DNA of 64,000 bases. Source: Pseudomonas citrullilanati (GTDB taxonomy: Bacteria; Pseudomonadota; Gammaproteobacteria; Pseudomonadales; Pseudomonadaceae). The stretch is from NCBI RefSeq assembly GCF_030580855.1, contig NZ_JAUQOP010000006.1, positions 124,001-188,000 of the forward strand. Reading direction: 5' to 3'. Positions 27,210-35,363 of the stretch are shown one piece after another. Made by a program: the position numbers and the translations under genes. Numbering within the stretch: the stretch's first letter is position 1; every line of letters starts with the position of its first letter. The notes beneath the pieces were generated by a model. That model worked only from the letters and a program-made list of their open reading frames with translations. It had not been told where the DNA came from and made no database searches.

Positions 27210-27247
27210 CCGTGCGGCGCCTCCAGTGACCTGGAGGCGCCGCACGG
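27210..27247. other. 17-bp perfect stem-loop between citM and terC
   Basis: CCGTGCGGCGCCTCCAG (27210-27226), four-base loop, CTGGAGGCGCCGCACGG (27231-27247). Seventeen uninterrupted pairs, but no T tract on either side. It lies 12 bp after the citM stop on the minus strand and may protect the 3' end or attenuate read-through into terC. Confidence 0.85.
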
Positions 27248-27259
27248 GGGGCAATGCTT

Positions 27260-28567
27260 TTATAGAGTGCTGAACAGCGGAAAGATCCCCATCAGCAAGG
27301 CGGCAACCATTATGCACAGGCATACCAGCACTGCCCACTTCAGGGTGAAGCGCTGGTGATCACCGAATTCGATACCGGCCAGGGCCACCAGCAGGTAAGT
27401 GGACGGAACCAGCGGGCTCAGCAGGTGGACGGGCTGGCCGACGATCGAGGCACGGGCCATTTCCACGGCGCTGATGCCGTAATGGCTGGCCGCTTCGGCA
27501 AGAACTGGTAACACCCCGTAATAAAATGCATCGTTCGACATGAAGAAGGTGAACGGCATGCTCGCCAGGGCGGTGATCACCGCCAGGTACGGGCCGAGGA
27601 AGTCCGGAATCACCGCCAGCAGGCTCTTGGACATGGCGTCGACCATGCCGGTCCCGGACAGGATGCCGGTAAAGATACCGGCGGCGAAGATCAGCCCGAC
27701 CACCGCCAATACGCTGCCGGCGTGGGCCGCGACGCGATCCTTCTGCTGTTGCAGGCAAGGGTAGTTGACGATCATCGCGATACTGAAAGCCACCATGAAC
27801 AGCACGGGCAGCGGCAACAGGCCAGCAATCAAGGTGCACATCAGGGCCAGGGTCAGCGCGCCGTTGAACCAGATCAGCTTCGGACGGCGGGCGTCCGGGA
27901 ACTGGGAAACGCTGATTTCGCTGTGGTCGATTTCATCGCCGGCCAGGTGCAATTCACCCAGGCGAGCACGTTCGCGTTTGCCGTACATATAGGCAATCAG
28001 CAGGATAGCCACCACGCCGAACGCCATCGCCGGAATCATCGGGACGAAGATGTCGGACGGGTCCACGTGCAGCGCACTGGCCGCACGGGCCGTCGGGCCG
28101 CCCCAGGGGGTCATGTTCATCACGCCGCCGGCGAGGATGATCAGGCCAGCCATGATCCGGGGGCTCATGCCGATGCGGCTGTACAGCGGCAGCATCGCCG
28201 CCACGCAGATCATGTAAGTGGTCGCGCCGTCCCCATCGAGGGAAACGACGAGCGCCAGAACGGCGGTGCCGACCGAAACTTTCAACGGGTCGCCCTTGAC
28301 CAGCTTGAGGATCTTGCGCACGGCCGGGTCGAACAGGCCGGAGTCGATCATCAGGGCAAAATAGAGAATTGCGAACATCAGCATCACCCCGGTCGGGGCG
28401 AGCTTGGTGATGCCTTCGAGCATCATCGGGCCGATTTTCGGGGCGAAGCCACCGAACAGGGCGAACAGGATCGGGATGATGATCAGGGCGATCAGCGCGG
28501 ACAGGCGCTTGGTCATGATCAGGAACATGAACGTGATGACCATGGCAAAGCCAAGGAAAGTCAGCAT
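27260..28567 (-). CDS. Metal-citrate/proton symporter, CitMHS family
   Basis: A 435-aa inner-membrane transporter with about 12 hydrophobic segments. The N-terminus MLTFLGFAMVITFMFLIMTKR and the motifs SLDGDGATTYMICVAAMLPLY, GGVMNMTPWGGPTARAASALHVD and MPFTFFMSNDAFYYGVLPVL are typical of CitM, which takes up citrate complexed with Mg2+ or similar divalent ions. It is transcribed away from the AT-rich ATPase island. No two-component regulator gene is adjacent. Confidence 0.92.
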   Translation of the reverse strand: MLTFLGFAMVITFMFLIMTKRLSALIALIIIPILFALFGGFAPKIGPMMLEGITKLAPTGVMLMFAILYFALMIDSGLFDPAVRKILKLVKGDPLKVSVGTAVLALVVSLDGDGATTYMICVAAMLPLYSRIGMSPRIMAGLIILAGGVMNMTPWGGPTARAASALHVDPSDIFVPMIPAMAFGVVAILLIAYMYGKRERARLGELHLAGDEIDHSEISVSQFPDARRPKLIWFNGALTLALMCTLIAGLLPLPVLFMVAFSIAMIVNYPCLQQQKDRVAAHAGSVLAVVGLIFAAGIFTGILSGTGMVDAMSKSLLAVIPDFLGPYLAVITALASMPFTFFMSNDAFYYGVLPVLAEAASHYGISAVEMARASIVGQPVHLLSPLVPSTYLLVALAGIEFGDHQRFTLKWAVLVCLCIMVAALLMGIFPLFSTL

Positions 28568-28977
28568 AGGAAATACTCCAGGCGTGGCGCGGCGGGCAAA
28601 GGCGAACCGGACAGGTCAGCGCAGGATGCGGGGCTCGGGGCGGACGAATGGAGTGGGCGCGGCGGGACAGGTAGTTGCGGACATCAGAATCACCATTGTT
28701 GTTGTAGAGGGGCCGGACCGGCTACGAAAGCCATTGTCGGCCACCGGTCTTTTGCCGGTAGTGAGGCGATCCTAATCGCGCAAGCTTTCAGCCAGCTTTC
28801 GCAACCGAAAGGTCTGACGCAGGGGGACGAGATATCTACAGTCCGACTGGTAGCTTCAAGGGCCAGTCCTATCGGCGAATTCTGAATATCATGTGGGCTC
28901 TCGTTCGTCGCTGTATCCAGGGTAGCCACAATGGTAGGCTTGCCATCAATTGCGAGTTTTAAACGGAGCTTCTGCCA
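28568..28977. other. 410-bp divergent interval between citM and the ATPase gene
   Basis: It must hold the promoters for citM (minus) and the two-gene island (plus). Only a short inverted repeat GACTGG...CCAGTC (28845-28867) stands out. Base composition becomes AT-rich from about 28900, marking the left edge of the island. No integrase, tRNA end or direct repeat was seen. Confidence 0.5.
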
Positions 28978-29991
28978 ATGCTCAATAGTGTTGAATTAGA
29001 CAATTTCGGCCCGCTGCATCACATACGCTGGGGCAAGCTTTCAAACATCAACCTGATCATCGGCGCCAACAGCAGCGGCAAGACGTTTCTGCTCAAAGCC
29101 TTGTATTGCAGCATGCGAACGCTTGAGGAGTATCAGCGCGGAAATGATCAACGATCAGCGGCTGAGATACTGGCTGATAAGCTCTACTGGACTTTCCAGG
29201 CAGACAAAATTGGGGATTTGGTCGCAAAAAATGCCGATGGTCCGCTTATTAGTAAAATAAAATTCGATTCCCGGGAGTTTCGCTACAGCTTTGGCAGAGA
29301 CACCACCAAAAACATAACCTCCTTGGAAAATCACATACTCCCTCAAGAAAGTAATTCCATCTTCCTGCCGCCCAAGGAAGTTCTTTCTCTTCAAAATATC
29401 ATTTTGAAAAGCCGTGATTTGGATAAGGAGTTCGGCTTCGACGATACCTATTACGACTTGGCTAAAGCGCTGCGCATGGCTCCGACCAAAGGTAAAAATC
29501 ATGCGCATTTTGCGAGGGCTAGGGGCAGCTTGGAAAACATGTTCGACGGCAAAGTTGAATTCGATAGCAAGACCAACCGCTGGCAGTTCAAGAAGGGCAA
29601 CCAAAAATTTCCGATTGGTGCCACCGCCGAAGGCGTGAAGAAAATTGCCATTCTCGACACGTTGCTGGGCAATCGTTATCTGTCAAAGGACTCAGTTGTC
29701 TTCATTGACGAGCCTGAGTCTGCGCTTCATCCCGTCGCCATCTCTCAGCTGATTGGCATCATCGTGTCTCTGGCAGACAGCGGTATTCAATTTTTTATTG
29801 CCAGCCATTCGTATTTTGTAGTGAAGGCGTTGTATATCGCGGCACAAAAAAACCATATGTCCGTGCCGGTCCTGTCCTTCATCCAGAAAGAGTGGGCGGC
29901 CGATGACTTGCTATCCGGAATGCCCGACAACCCGATCATCGATGAGTCGATCCGGCTTTACGAAGAGGAAGTGGAGTTGACTCTGGGATGA
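28978..29991 (+). CDS. AAA/ABC-type ATPase of a two-gene candidate defence system
   Basis: A 337-aa protein with an SMC/ABC-like nucleotide-binding domain of the AAA_15/AAA_21 kind. Walker A is GANSSGKT (29-36), the ABC-signature-like segment ATAEGVKK (215-222), Walker B with catalytic Glu VVFIDEPE (240-247), and the switch His SHS (276-278). There is no transporter part and no long coiled coil; about 180 residues between Walker A and the signature probably form a specificity or arm domain. No TOPRIM domain is visible, so it is not an OLD-type nuclease by itself. Composition differs sharply from neighbours: two 60-base lines counted (29221, 29401) hold 24 and 25 G+C. It overlaps the next gene by 4 bp (ATGA). 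Confidence 0.85.
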   Translation: MLNSVELDNFGPLHHIRWGKLSNINLIIGANSSGKTFLLKALYCSMRTLEEYQRGNDQRSAAEILADKLYWTFQADKIGDLVAKNADGPLISKIKFDSREFRYSFGRDTTKNITSLENHILPQESNSIFLPPKEVLSLQNIILKSRDLDKEFGFDDTYYDLAKALRMAPTKGKNHAHFARARGSLENMFDGKVEFDSKTNRWQFKKGNQKFPIGATAEGVKKIAILDTLLGNRYLSKDSVVFIDEPESALHPVAISQLIGIIVSLADSGIQFFIASHSYFVVKALYIAAQKNHMSVPVLSFIQKEWAADDLLSGMPDNPIIDESIRLYEEEVELTLG

Positions 29992-30494
29992 GTATTTCTT
30001 TCGTTGAGTCAGGGATGAGTTTTGGGCCTTATGCCATAGGCGATGTCTTCCCGATTGAGCAGAGTCCGCTTTATAAAAGTCTAGGGCAAGGCTTGATGAT
30101 CGCAGAGTTCGTGCTCTTACGTCCGGGGCCGAGCGGGACGGAGGAAGTCTGGGTGATCGAAGCCAAGTCGAGTGCCCCAAGGGTGTTTGAAAGCTACATC
30201 GAAGAAATACGGCAAAAACTAACTAACTCCGTTCAACTGACCTTTGCCTCTTGTTTGAAGCGCCACCAGCAAGCGGCCGATATATTACCCACCCGCTTTT
30301 TAGAATTGGACCTCGGTGCCTGTATCTTCAGATGCATACTTATCATCAACGGTTTCCGCAAAGAGTGGTTGCCTCCGTTGCAAAATGCCCTAGCTAAAGA
30401 GATGAACTCACTGGTTAAAACCATGGGCTTCAAGCCGGGCTCCATTAGCGTCATCAACGATGACAAAGCGCGCGAACTGAAGCTGATTCTCTGA
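29988..30494 (+). CDS. Small putative nuclease-like partner (E-x-K motif), unknown family
   Basis: A 168-aa protein that I do not recognise as a named family. It begins within the stop of the ATPase gene (ATGA), indicating translational coupling; an in-frame ATG nine codons later is possible. Residues 38-64 read as a beta-hairpin with Glu40, then VWVIEAKSS with Glu58 and Lys60, the spacing seen in the (D/E)-x-K half of PD-(D/E)XK nucleases. A helix (ESYIEEIRQKLTNSVQLTF) follows, as in that fold. A clear upstream PD is missing, so nuclease activity is a hypothesis. The AT-rich composition matches the ATPase. Nothing here suggests a membrane protein or export. Confidence 0.7.
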   Translation: MSISFVESGMSFGPYAIGDVFPIEQSPLYKSLGQGLMIAEFVLLRPGPSGTEEVWVIEAKSSAPRVFESYIEEIRQKLTNSVQLTFASCLKRHQQAADILPTRFLELDLGACIFRCILIINGFRKEWLPPLQNALAKEMNSLVKTMGFKPGSISVINDDKARELKLIL

Positions 30495-30531
30495 GCGATC
30501 CAGATCAGAATGGAATAGCTGTTCGATTAAC

Positions 30532-30858
30532 TTAGAACACCGAAAGGTCTAGCGGCCGCATGGCCCCCATCCAGATCGCATGGTCCGTGTGGTCGGCCAG
30601 CTCATCGCCGGTATTGGGGTGCAGGAAAATCACCAGGCCCTTGCGGTAGAGCGCCAGCCACGGCAAGACCACGCCGATGTACTGCGGATCGAATGACAAC
30701 TGGCAGCTCCAGTCCGGATGCGGACCCACCGGGCGCTGGTGGACGCGGCCCATTTTCAACGGAAACAACTGCGCCGCTTCCTCGCACAGCGCCCGCGCCT
30801 GGTCGAGGGTATTGGCGTCGAAATACACGTGGGCGTGGTAGCCCTTGATGCGTTGCAT
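30532..30858 (-). CDS. DOPA 4,5-dioxygenase family protein
   Basis: A 108-aa protein with the characteristic GYHAHVYFD start, then GRVHQRPVGPHPDWSCQL and LFLHP-like VIFLHPNTGDELADHTDHAIW. The conserved His residues (His8, His10 and those in the HPDW and LHPNTGD segments) are the likely metal ligands. Fungal and plant relatives cleave the DOPA ring; the bacterial role is unclear, perhaps extradiol cleavage of small catechols. It is divergent from the NAD(P)-binding gene with about 85 bp between. Confidence 0.88.
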   Translation of the reverse strand: MQRIKGYHAHVYFDANTLDQARALCEEAAQLFPLKMGRVHQRPVGPHPDWSCQLSFDPQYIGVVLPWLALYRKGLVIFLHPNTGDELADHTDHAIWMGAMRPLDLSVF

Positions 30859-30944
30859 CTGTCACTCCTCGAAAAGAGGCCGAACCCCAGCCGTTTGTCG
30901 CGGGTCAGAGGCCTTACACGTGGAACAAAAAAGGAACACAAGCC

Positions 30945-31604
30945 ATGAAAAATGCAGAAACCCCGGTGATCAAGGTGGTGCTCTATGGTGCCATGAGCAG
31001 CCTCGGCAGTGCATTGATGGCTGAAATGCTGCGCCGCCAGCACGAAGTGATCGCCATTCTCGACGACCTCACCGCCCTGGCGCCACGGCCGGGCCTGAGG
31101 ACCAAGCCGGGTGATCTGTTCGACCCCGAGCGGGTCAAGCAAAGCGTAGCTGGCGCCAGCGCCGTCATCTGCCTGCTGAACGCGCCCGGCTTGCCGATGA
31201 ACAGCGAGCAAGTGGAACGCAACCTCATCCCCGGCCCCGTCGAACAAGTGTTGGCGGTGGACGCACTGATTGCCGGAATGGAAGCGGTGAATATCCCCCG
31301 GCTGTTCCTGGTGGGGGATTTCGCCGTGCTCGACGAGGAGCAGGCCGAGGACGACCTGCAACGCCACGCTGCCGAAGAAGTGCTCGACGCCCTGCAGAAC
31401 AGCACCTTGCAATGGACCCTGATCAACTCGCCCTATGCCGCGCCGGGCTTGAGCATCGAGCACTTCAGCCAGGTCAGCACCAGCCTGGAACCGGGCCTGG
31501 CCGACGCCCTGGAGCGGCTGAACCGGGTGGCGGTCGGTATCGCCGATGAGCTGCGCTTGAACCTGCACGTCGGCCAGCACGTGAGTTTCATCGCCGCCTC
31601 CTAG
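30945..31604 (+). CDS. NAD(P)-binding NmrA/YwnB-like protein
   Basis: A 219-aa protein with an N-terminal Rossmann beta-alpha-beta (VVLYGAMSSLGSALMAEMLRR), where the usual GxxGxxG is relaxed to GAMSSLG, followed by an acidic residue after beta2 (AILDDL). Later segments AVICLLNAPG, RLFLVGDFAVLDEE and WTLINSPYAAPG fit atypical short-chain dehydrogenases of the NAD(P)H-binding family. The catalytic Tyr-xxx-Lys is not seen, so it may be a sensor or a non-classical reductase. Convergent with the LysR gene, 11 bp apart. Confidence 0.7.
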   Translation: MKNAETPVIKVVLYGAMSSLGSALMAEMLRRQHEVIAILDDLTALAPRPGLRTKPGDLFDPERVKQSVAGASAVICLLNAPGLPMNSEQVERNLIPGPVEQVLAVDALIAGMEAVNIPRLFLVGDFAVLDEEQAEDDLQRHAAEEVLDALQNSTLQWTLINSPYAAPGLSIEHFSQVSTSLEPGLADALERLNRVAVGIADELRLNLHVGQHVSFIAAS

Positions 31605-31615
31605 ACGCGGTGCAC

Positions 31616-32566
31616 TCAAACGGCGATGGAAGGCAGCGGCAGCCCGGTCAATGATTCGGCGCTGTTGGCCTGTTCTTCCATCAACCAGTCGACGAACAAC
31701 CTGATCAATGCCCCACGCCGTTTGCGCTGGGGCAAGACCACGTAATAGCCCAATCGCGACAACACGGTTTCGGCAATCGGCCGACACAAAAGGCCTTGGG
31801 CCAGTAAGTTATCCACAAGGTGCCGCCAGCCGATGGCCACACCCTGGCCACCGATGGCCGCCTGGATCAACAGCGTGTAGTTGTCGAAGCGCAACTGCCC
31901 GGGGGCCGGAGGGGACGTGATGCCCAGTTCGCGAAATACGCCGTTCCAGTCAAACCAGTTGCTGCCGTTGCCGGCGCGCAGGTGCAGCAATGGCAATTCC
32001 GCCAGGGCTTGCGCCGACAGAGGCGTCGGTCGCTCCTTGAGCAGCAGCGGGCTGCATACCGGAAAGACTTCTTCGCTGAAAAGCCAGCGACTTTCGCCCT
32101 GTTTGAAGCGACCGTCGCCGAACAGTACGGCAACGTCAATATCGGTGCGGAGCATGGCGTGGTTGCGTTCGCCGGTGACCAGGCTGACGTCGATCTGTGG
32201 ATTGGCGGCGTGAAACCGGTGCAATCGCGGCATCAGCCAATAAGCGGCGAAGGCGAAGTCCGTCGCCACTTGCAACACCTCATGCTGGTGTTGGGCGGTG
32301 ATGGCGCTGAGGCCCGCATCGATGCTCTGCAAACCGGCCTGGACCTGCTCGAATAGAATCGACCCGGCTTCGGTCAGCTCGATGCCGCGGTAGATGCGAT
32401 CGAACAGCCGCGTGCCCAGTTGTTCTTCCAGGCGCTTGATCTGCTGGCTGATGGCTGGCTGCGTGGTGCCCAGTTCAATTGCTGCCGCCGTGAAGCTTTG
32501 CTGGCGGGCCGCGGCTTCAAAGGCGCGGAACAGTTCCAGGGACAGGTCACCCAAGGCGTCATACAT
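31616..32566 (-). CDS. LysR-family regulator of choline-sulfate use
   Basis: A 316-aa LysR protein with N-terminal winged helix-turn-helix (FRAFEAAARQQSFTAAAIELG, then TQPAISQQIKRLEEQLG, residues about 13-55) and a periplasmic-binding-protein-like effector domain with GcvA-like features (YWLMPRLHRFHAANP). It is divergent from betC, 114 bp between the starts, the arrangement typical of the choline-sulfatase regulator in pseudomonads and rhizobia. The probable ligand is choline sulfate or choline; not demonstrated. Confidence 0.87.
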   Translation of the reverse strand: MYDALGDLSLELFRAFEAAARQQSFTAAAIELGTTQPAISQQIKRLEEQLGTRLFDRIYRGIELTEAGSILFEQVQAGLQSIDAGLSAITAQHQHEVLQVATDFAFAAYWLMPRLHRFHAANPQIDVSLVTGERNHAMLRTDIDVAVLFGDGRFKQGESRWLFSEEVFPVCSPLLLKERPTPLSAQALAELPLLHLRAGNGSNWFDWNGVFRELGITSPPAPGQLRFDNYTLLIQAAIGGQGVAIGWRHLVDNLLAQGLLCRPIAETVLSRLGYYVVLPQRKRRGALIRLFVDWLMEEQANSAESLTGLPLPSIAV

Positions 32567-32680
32567 AAGCTGTGCTTATCCTAGTCATTATCCTACGTGG
32601 GCTTTACCCGAAAACCCGGGGGCTACATGCTCAATCGCAGCAATGTCGCATAACTGCTCACTATGGAATGCCGGGAATAC

Positions 32681-34195
32681 ATGAAGCGCAAGAACATTCT
32701 TTTCATCATGGCCGATCAGATGGCCGCGCGAATGTTGCCGATCTACGGTCCTTCGCCGATCAAGCTGCCCCACCTTTCGCGCCTGGCCGCCGAGGGCGTG
32801 GTGTTCGATGCGGCGTACTGCAACAGCCCGCTCTGCGCGCCGTCGCGTTTCACCCTGGTGAGCGGCCAGTTGCCCAGCAAGATCGGCGCCTACGACAACG
32901 CCGCGGATTTCCCGGCGGACGTGCCCACGTACGCCCATTACCTGCGCCGTCTCGGCTACCGTACGGCGTTGTCTGGCAAGATGCACTTCTGCGGGCCGGA
33001 CCAGTTGCATGGCTACGAAGAACGGCTGACCAGCGACATTTACCCGGCCGACTACGGTTGGGCCGTGAACTGGGACGAGCCGGATGTGCGGCCGAGCTGG
33101 TACCACAACATGTCGTCGGTGTTGCAGGCCGGCCCTTGCGTGCGCACCAACCAGCTGGATTTCGACGAAGAGGTGGTGTTCAAGGCCCAGCAATACCTGT
33201 TCGACCACATTCGCGAGGACGGCGACCAGCCGTTCTGCCTCACCGTGTCCATGACCCATCCCCACGACCCGTACACGATTCCCAAGGCGTTCTGGGACCT
33301 GTACGACGATAACGACATCCCACTGCCGCTTACCCCGGCGCAGACGGCGCTGGACCCGCATTCGCAGCGCCTGCTGAAGGTGTATGACTTGTGGGGCAAG
33401 CCGCTGCCTGTGGATAAGATTCGCGACGCACGCCGGGCCTACTTCGGCGCGTGCAGCTACATTGACAGCAACGTCGGGAAACTCCTGCAAACCCTCGAAG
33501 ACACCGGCTTGCTCGACGATACCATCATTGTCTTCTCCGGCGATCATGGCGACATGCTTGGGGAAAAAGGCCTCTGGTACAAAATGCATTGGTACGAAAT
33601 GGCCGCGCGGGTGCCGCTGTTGATCAGCGCTCCGGGACAATTTGCCAGCGGGCGGGTGAAGGCGGCGGTGTCCACCGCTGACTTGCTGCCCACTCTGGTG
33701 GAACTGGCCGGCGGCACGCTGGAACCGGGATTGCCCCTGGACGGGCGCTCGTTGGTGCCGCACCTGCAAGGGCAGGGTGGGCATGATGAAGTCTTCGGTG
33801 AATACATGGCCGAAGGCACCATCAGCCCGTTAATGATGATTCGTCGCGGCCCCTGGAAATTCATCTACAGCGAGGACGACCCGTGCCTGCTGTTCGATGT
33901 CCACAACGACCCCAAGGAGCTGGAGGATCTCAGCCAGTCGCCGGAGCATCAGCGCCTGTTCGCCGATTTTCTCGCCGAAGCGCGGGCCAAGTGGAACATC
34001 CCTGTCATTCACCAACAGGTGCTCGCCAGCCAGCGACGCCGCCGGTTTGTCGCCCAGGCGCTGACCCTGGGCAAACTCAAGAGCTGGGATCACCAGCCGC
34101 TGGTCGATGCCAGCCAGCAGTACATGCGTAACCACATCGACCTTGATGACCTGGAGCGCAAGGCCCGTTATCCACAACCCTGCCAAAACCAATAA
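32681..34195 (+). CDS. betC: Choline-sulfatase BetC
   Basis: It hydrolyses choline-O-sulfate to choline and sulfate in the cytoplasm, feeding glycine betaine synthesis and supplying sulfur. The 504-aa protein is counted from MKRKNILFIMADQM at 32681 (GGGAA ribosome-binding site); an ATG six codons upstream is less likely. The type I sulfatase signature CAPSR has Cys52 as the formylglycine precursor. The metal-binding Asp12 lies in MADQM and SGDHGDMLGEKGLW carries the Asp-His ligands. The C-terminal extension (about 430-504) is the choline-sulfatase-specific tail. Followed at 15 bp by the choline-binding protein gene. Confidence 0.96.
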   Translation: MKRKNILFIMADQMAARMLPIYGPSPIKLPHLSRLAAEGVVFDAAYCNSPLCAPSRFTLVSGQLPSKIGAYDNAADFPADVPTYAHYLRRLGYRTALSGKMHFCGPDQLHGYEERLTSDIYPADYGWAVNWDEPDVRPSWYHNMSSVLQAGPCVRTNQLDFDEEVVFKAQQYLFDHIREDGDQPFCLTVSMTHPHDPYTIPKAFWDLYDDNDIPLPLTPAQTALDPHSQRLLKVYDLWGKPLPVDKIRDARRAYFGACSYIDSNVGKLLQTLEDTGLLDDTIIVFSGDHGDMLGEKGLWYKMHWYEMAARVPLLISAPGQFASGRVKAAVSTADLLPTLVELAGGTLEPGLPLDGRSLVPHLQGQGGHDEVFGEYMAEGTISPLMMIRRGPWKFIYSEDDPCLLFDVHNDPKELEDLSQSPEHQRLFADFLAEARAKWNIPVIHQQVLASQRRRRFVAQALTLGKLKSWDHQPLVDASQQYMRNHIDLDDLERKARYPQPCQNQ

Positions 34196-34210
34196 CGTAA
34201 GGGGAAGCAC

Positions 34211-35131
34211 ATGCAAAAGTTATCCACAGTACTGGCCGCCGGGCTGTTGGCATTGAGCAGTGCGTCGGCATGGGCCGAGCAAAGCTGCGACACCGTGAAG
34301 ATGGCCGACCCGGGCTGGAGCGACATCGCGGCGACCAACGCCATCGCCGGTTTTTTGCTGGACGGCATGGGCTACAAGGCCAAGGTCGATACCCTCGCGG
34401 TGCCGATCACGTTTGGCGGCCTCAAGGACGGCCAGGTCGACGTATTCCTCGGTAACTGGATGCCGGCGCAACAGGGCTTCTACGACAAATTCGTCGCCAC
34501 CGGCGATGTCACGCAGTTGGCCAAGAACCTGGACGGGACCGAATTCACCCTGGCGGTGCCGGACTATGTCTGGGATGCCGGTGTGCATAACTTTGCCGAC
34601 CTGAACAAGTTCGCCGACAAGTTCGACAAGAAGATCTACGGCATCGGCTCGGGCGCCCCGGCGAACCTGTCCCTGAAGGAAATCATCAAGACCAACGATT
34701 TCGGCATGGGCGATTGGAAACTGGTGGAGTCCAGCGAGCAGGCGATGTTGGCGGAGGTCTCCCGGGCCGTGAAGAAACAGAAGTTCGTGACCTTCCTGGG
34801 CTGGACCCCGCACCCGATGAACGTGCAACTGAAAATGCACTACCTCAAGGGCGGCGAGAAGTACTTCGGCGACACCGGCAGCGTCTACACGCTGACCCGC
34901 AAGGGTTATGCACAGGCCTGCCCGAACGTTGGCAAGTTGCTGACCAACCTGAGTTTCACCCAGGACATGGAAAACAGCATCATGGCCGAGGTGGTCAACA
35001 ACAAGGTCAGCAACGCCGACGCGGCCAAGGCCTGGATCAAGGCCAACCCGGCCGTGCTGGATAAATGGCTGGATGGGGTAAAGACCGTGGACGGCAAGGA
35101 TGCGTTGGCGGCGGTGAAGGCCAAGCTCTGA
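34211..35131 (+). CDS. Choline-binding periplasmic protein (ChoX/BetX type)
   Basis: A 306-aa ABC-transporter solute-binding protein with signal peptide cleaved at AWA-EQ (residue 22-23). Conserved ChoX features include VKMADPGWSDIAATNA and DVFLGNWMPAQ (aromatic and Asp residues that cage the quaternary ammonium) and FLGWTPHPMN. No permease or ATPase gene follows, so it probably works with a transporter encoded elsewhere (Cbc-type), as for satellite binding proteins in Pseudomonas. In operon with betC. Confidence 0.9.
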   Translation: MQKLSTVLAAGLLALSSASAWAEQSCDTVKMADPGWSDIAATNAIAGFLLDGMGYKAKVDTLAVPITFGGLKDGQVDVFLGNWMPAQQGFYDKFVATGDVTQLAKNLDGTEFTLAVPDYVWDAGVHNFADLNKFADKFDKKIYGIGSGAPANLSLKEIIKTNDFGMGDWKLVESSEQAMLAEVSRAVKKQKFVTFLGWTPHPMNVQLKMHYLKGGEKYFGDTGSVYTLTRKGYAQACPNVGKLLTNLSFTQDMENSIMAEVVNNKVSNADAAKAWIKANPAVLDKWLDGVKTVDGKDALAAVKAKL

Positions 35132-35177
35132 TGGTCGATGTGCTCCGCGTGCACTTAAGTCACGCGGAGCAAAAGGT

Positions 35178-35307
35178 TGTGGCGAGGGGATTTATCCCCG
35201 CCGGGTTGCGGAGCAACCCTAATGCGGCGCCCCGGTATGTCAGGCCTGTTGCGATCGGTTTTTGGGGTCGCTTCGCGACCCAACGGGGATAAATCCCCTC
35301 GCCACAG
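35178..35307. repeat. REP doublet (GTGGCGAGGGGATTTATCCCCGC class)
   Basis: Two inverted copies (TTGTGGCGAGGGGATTTATC at left; GATAAATCCCCTCGCCACA at right) with a central spacer that includes a second palindrome GGGTCGCTTCGCGACCC. Same class as the element after polA. Confidence 0.9.
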
Positions 35308-35363
35308 GAAGAGACAGAGCCTCGTCCTGCTACTCTTGCGCCAAATCCGATCCTTGAGGCCCC

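Noticed and set aside
28845..28867. Inverted repeat as an insertion boundary of the ATPase island
   Set aside because: Only six-base arms, with no matching direct repeat on the right side of the island.
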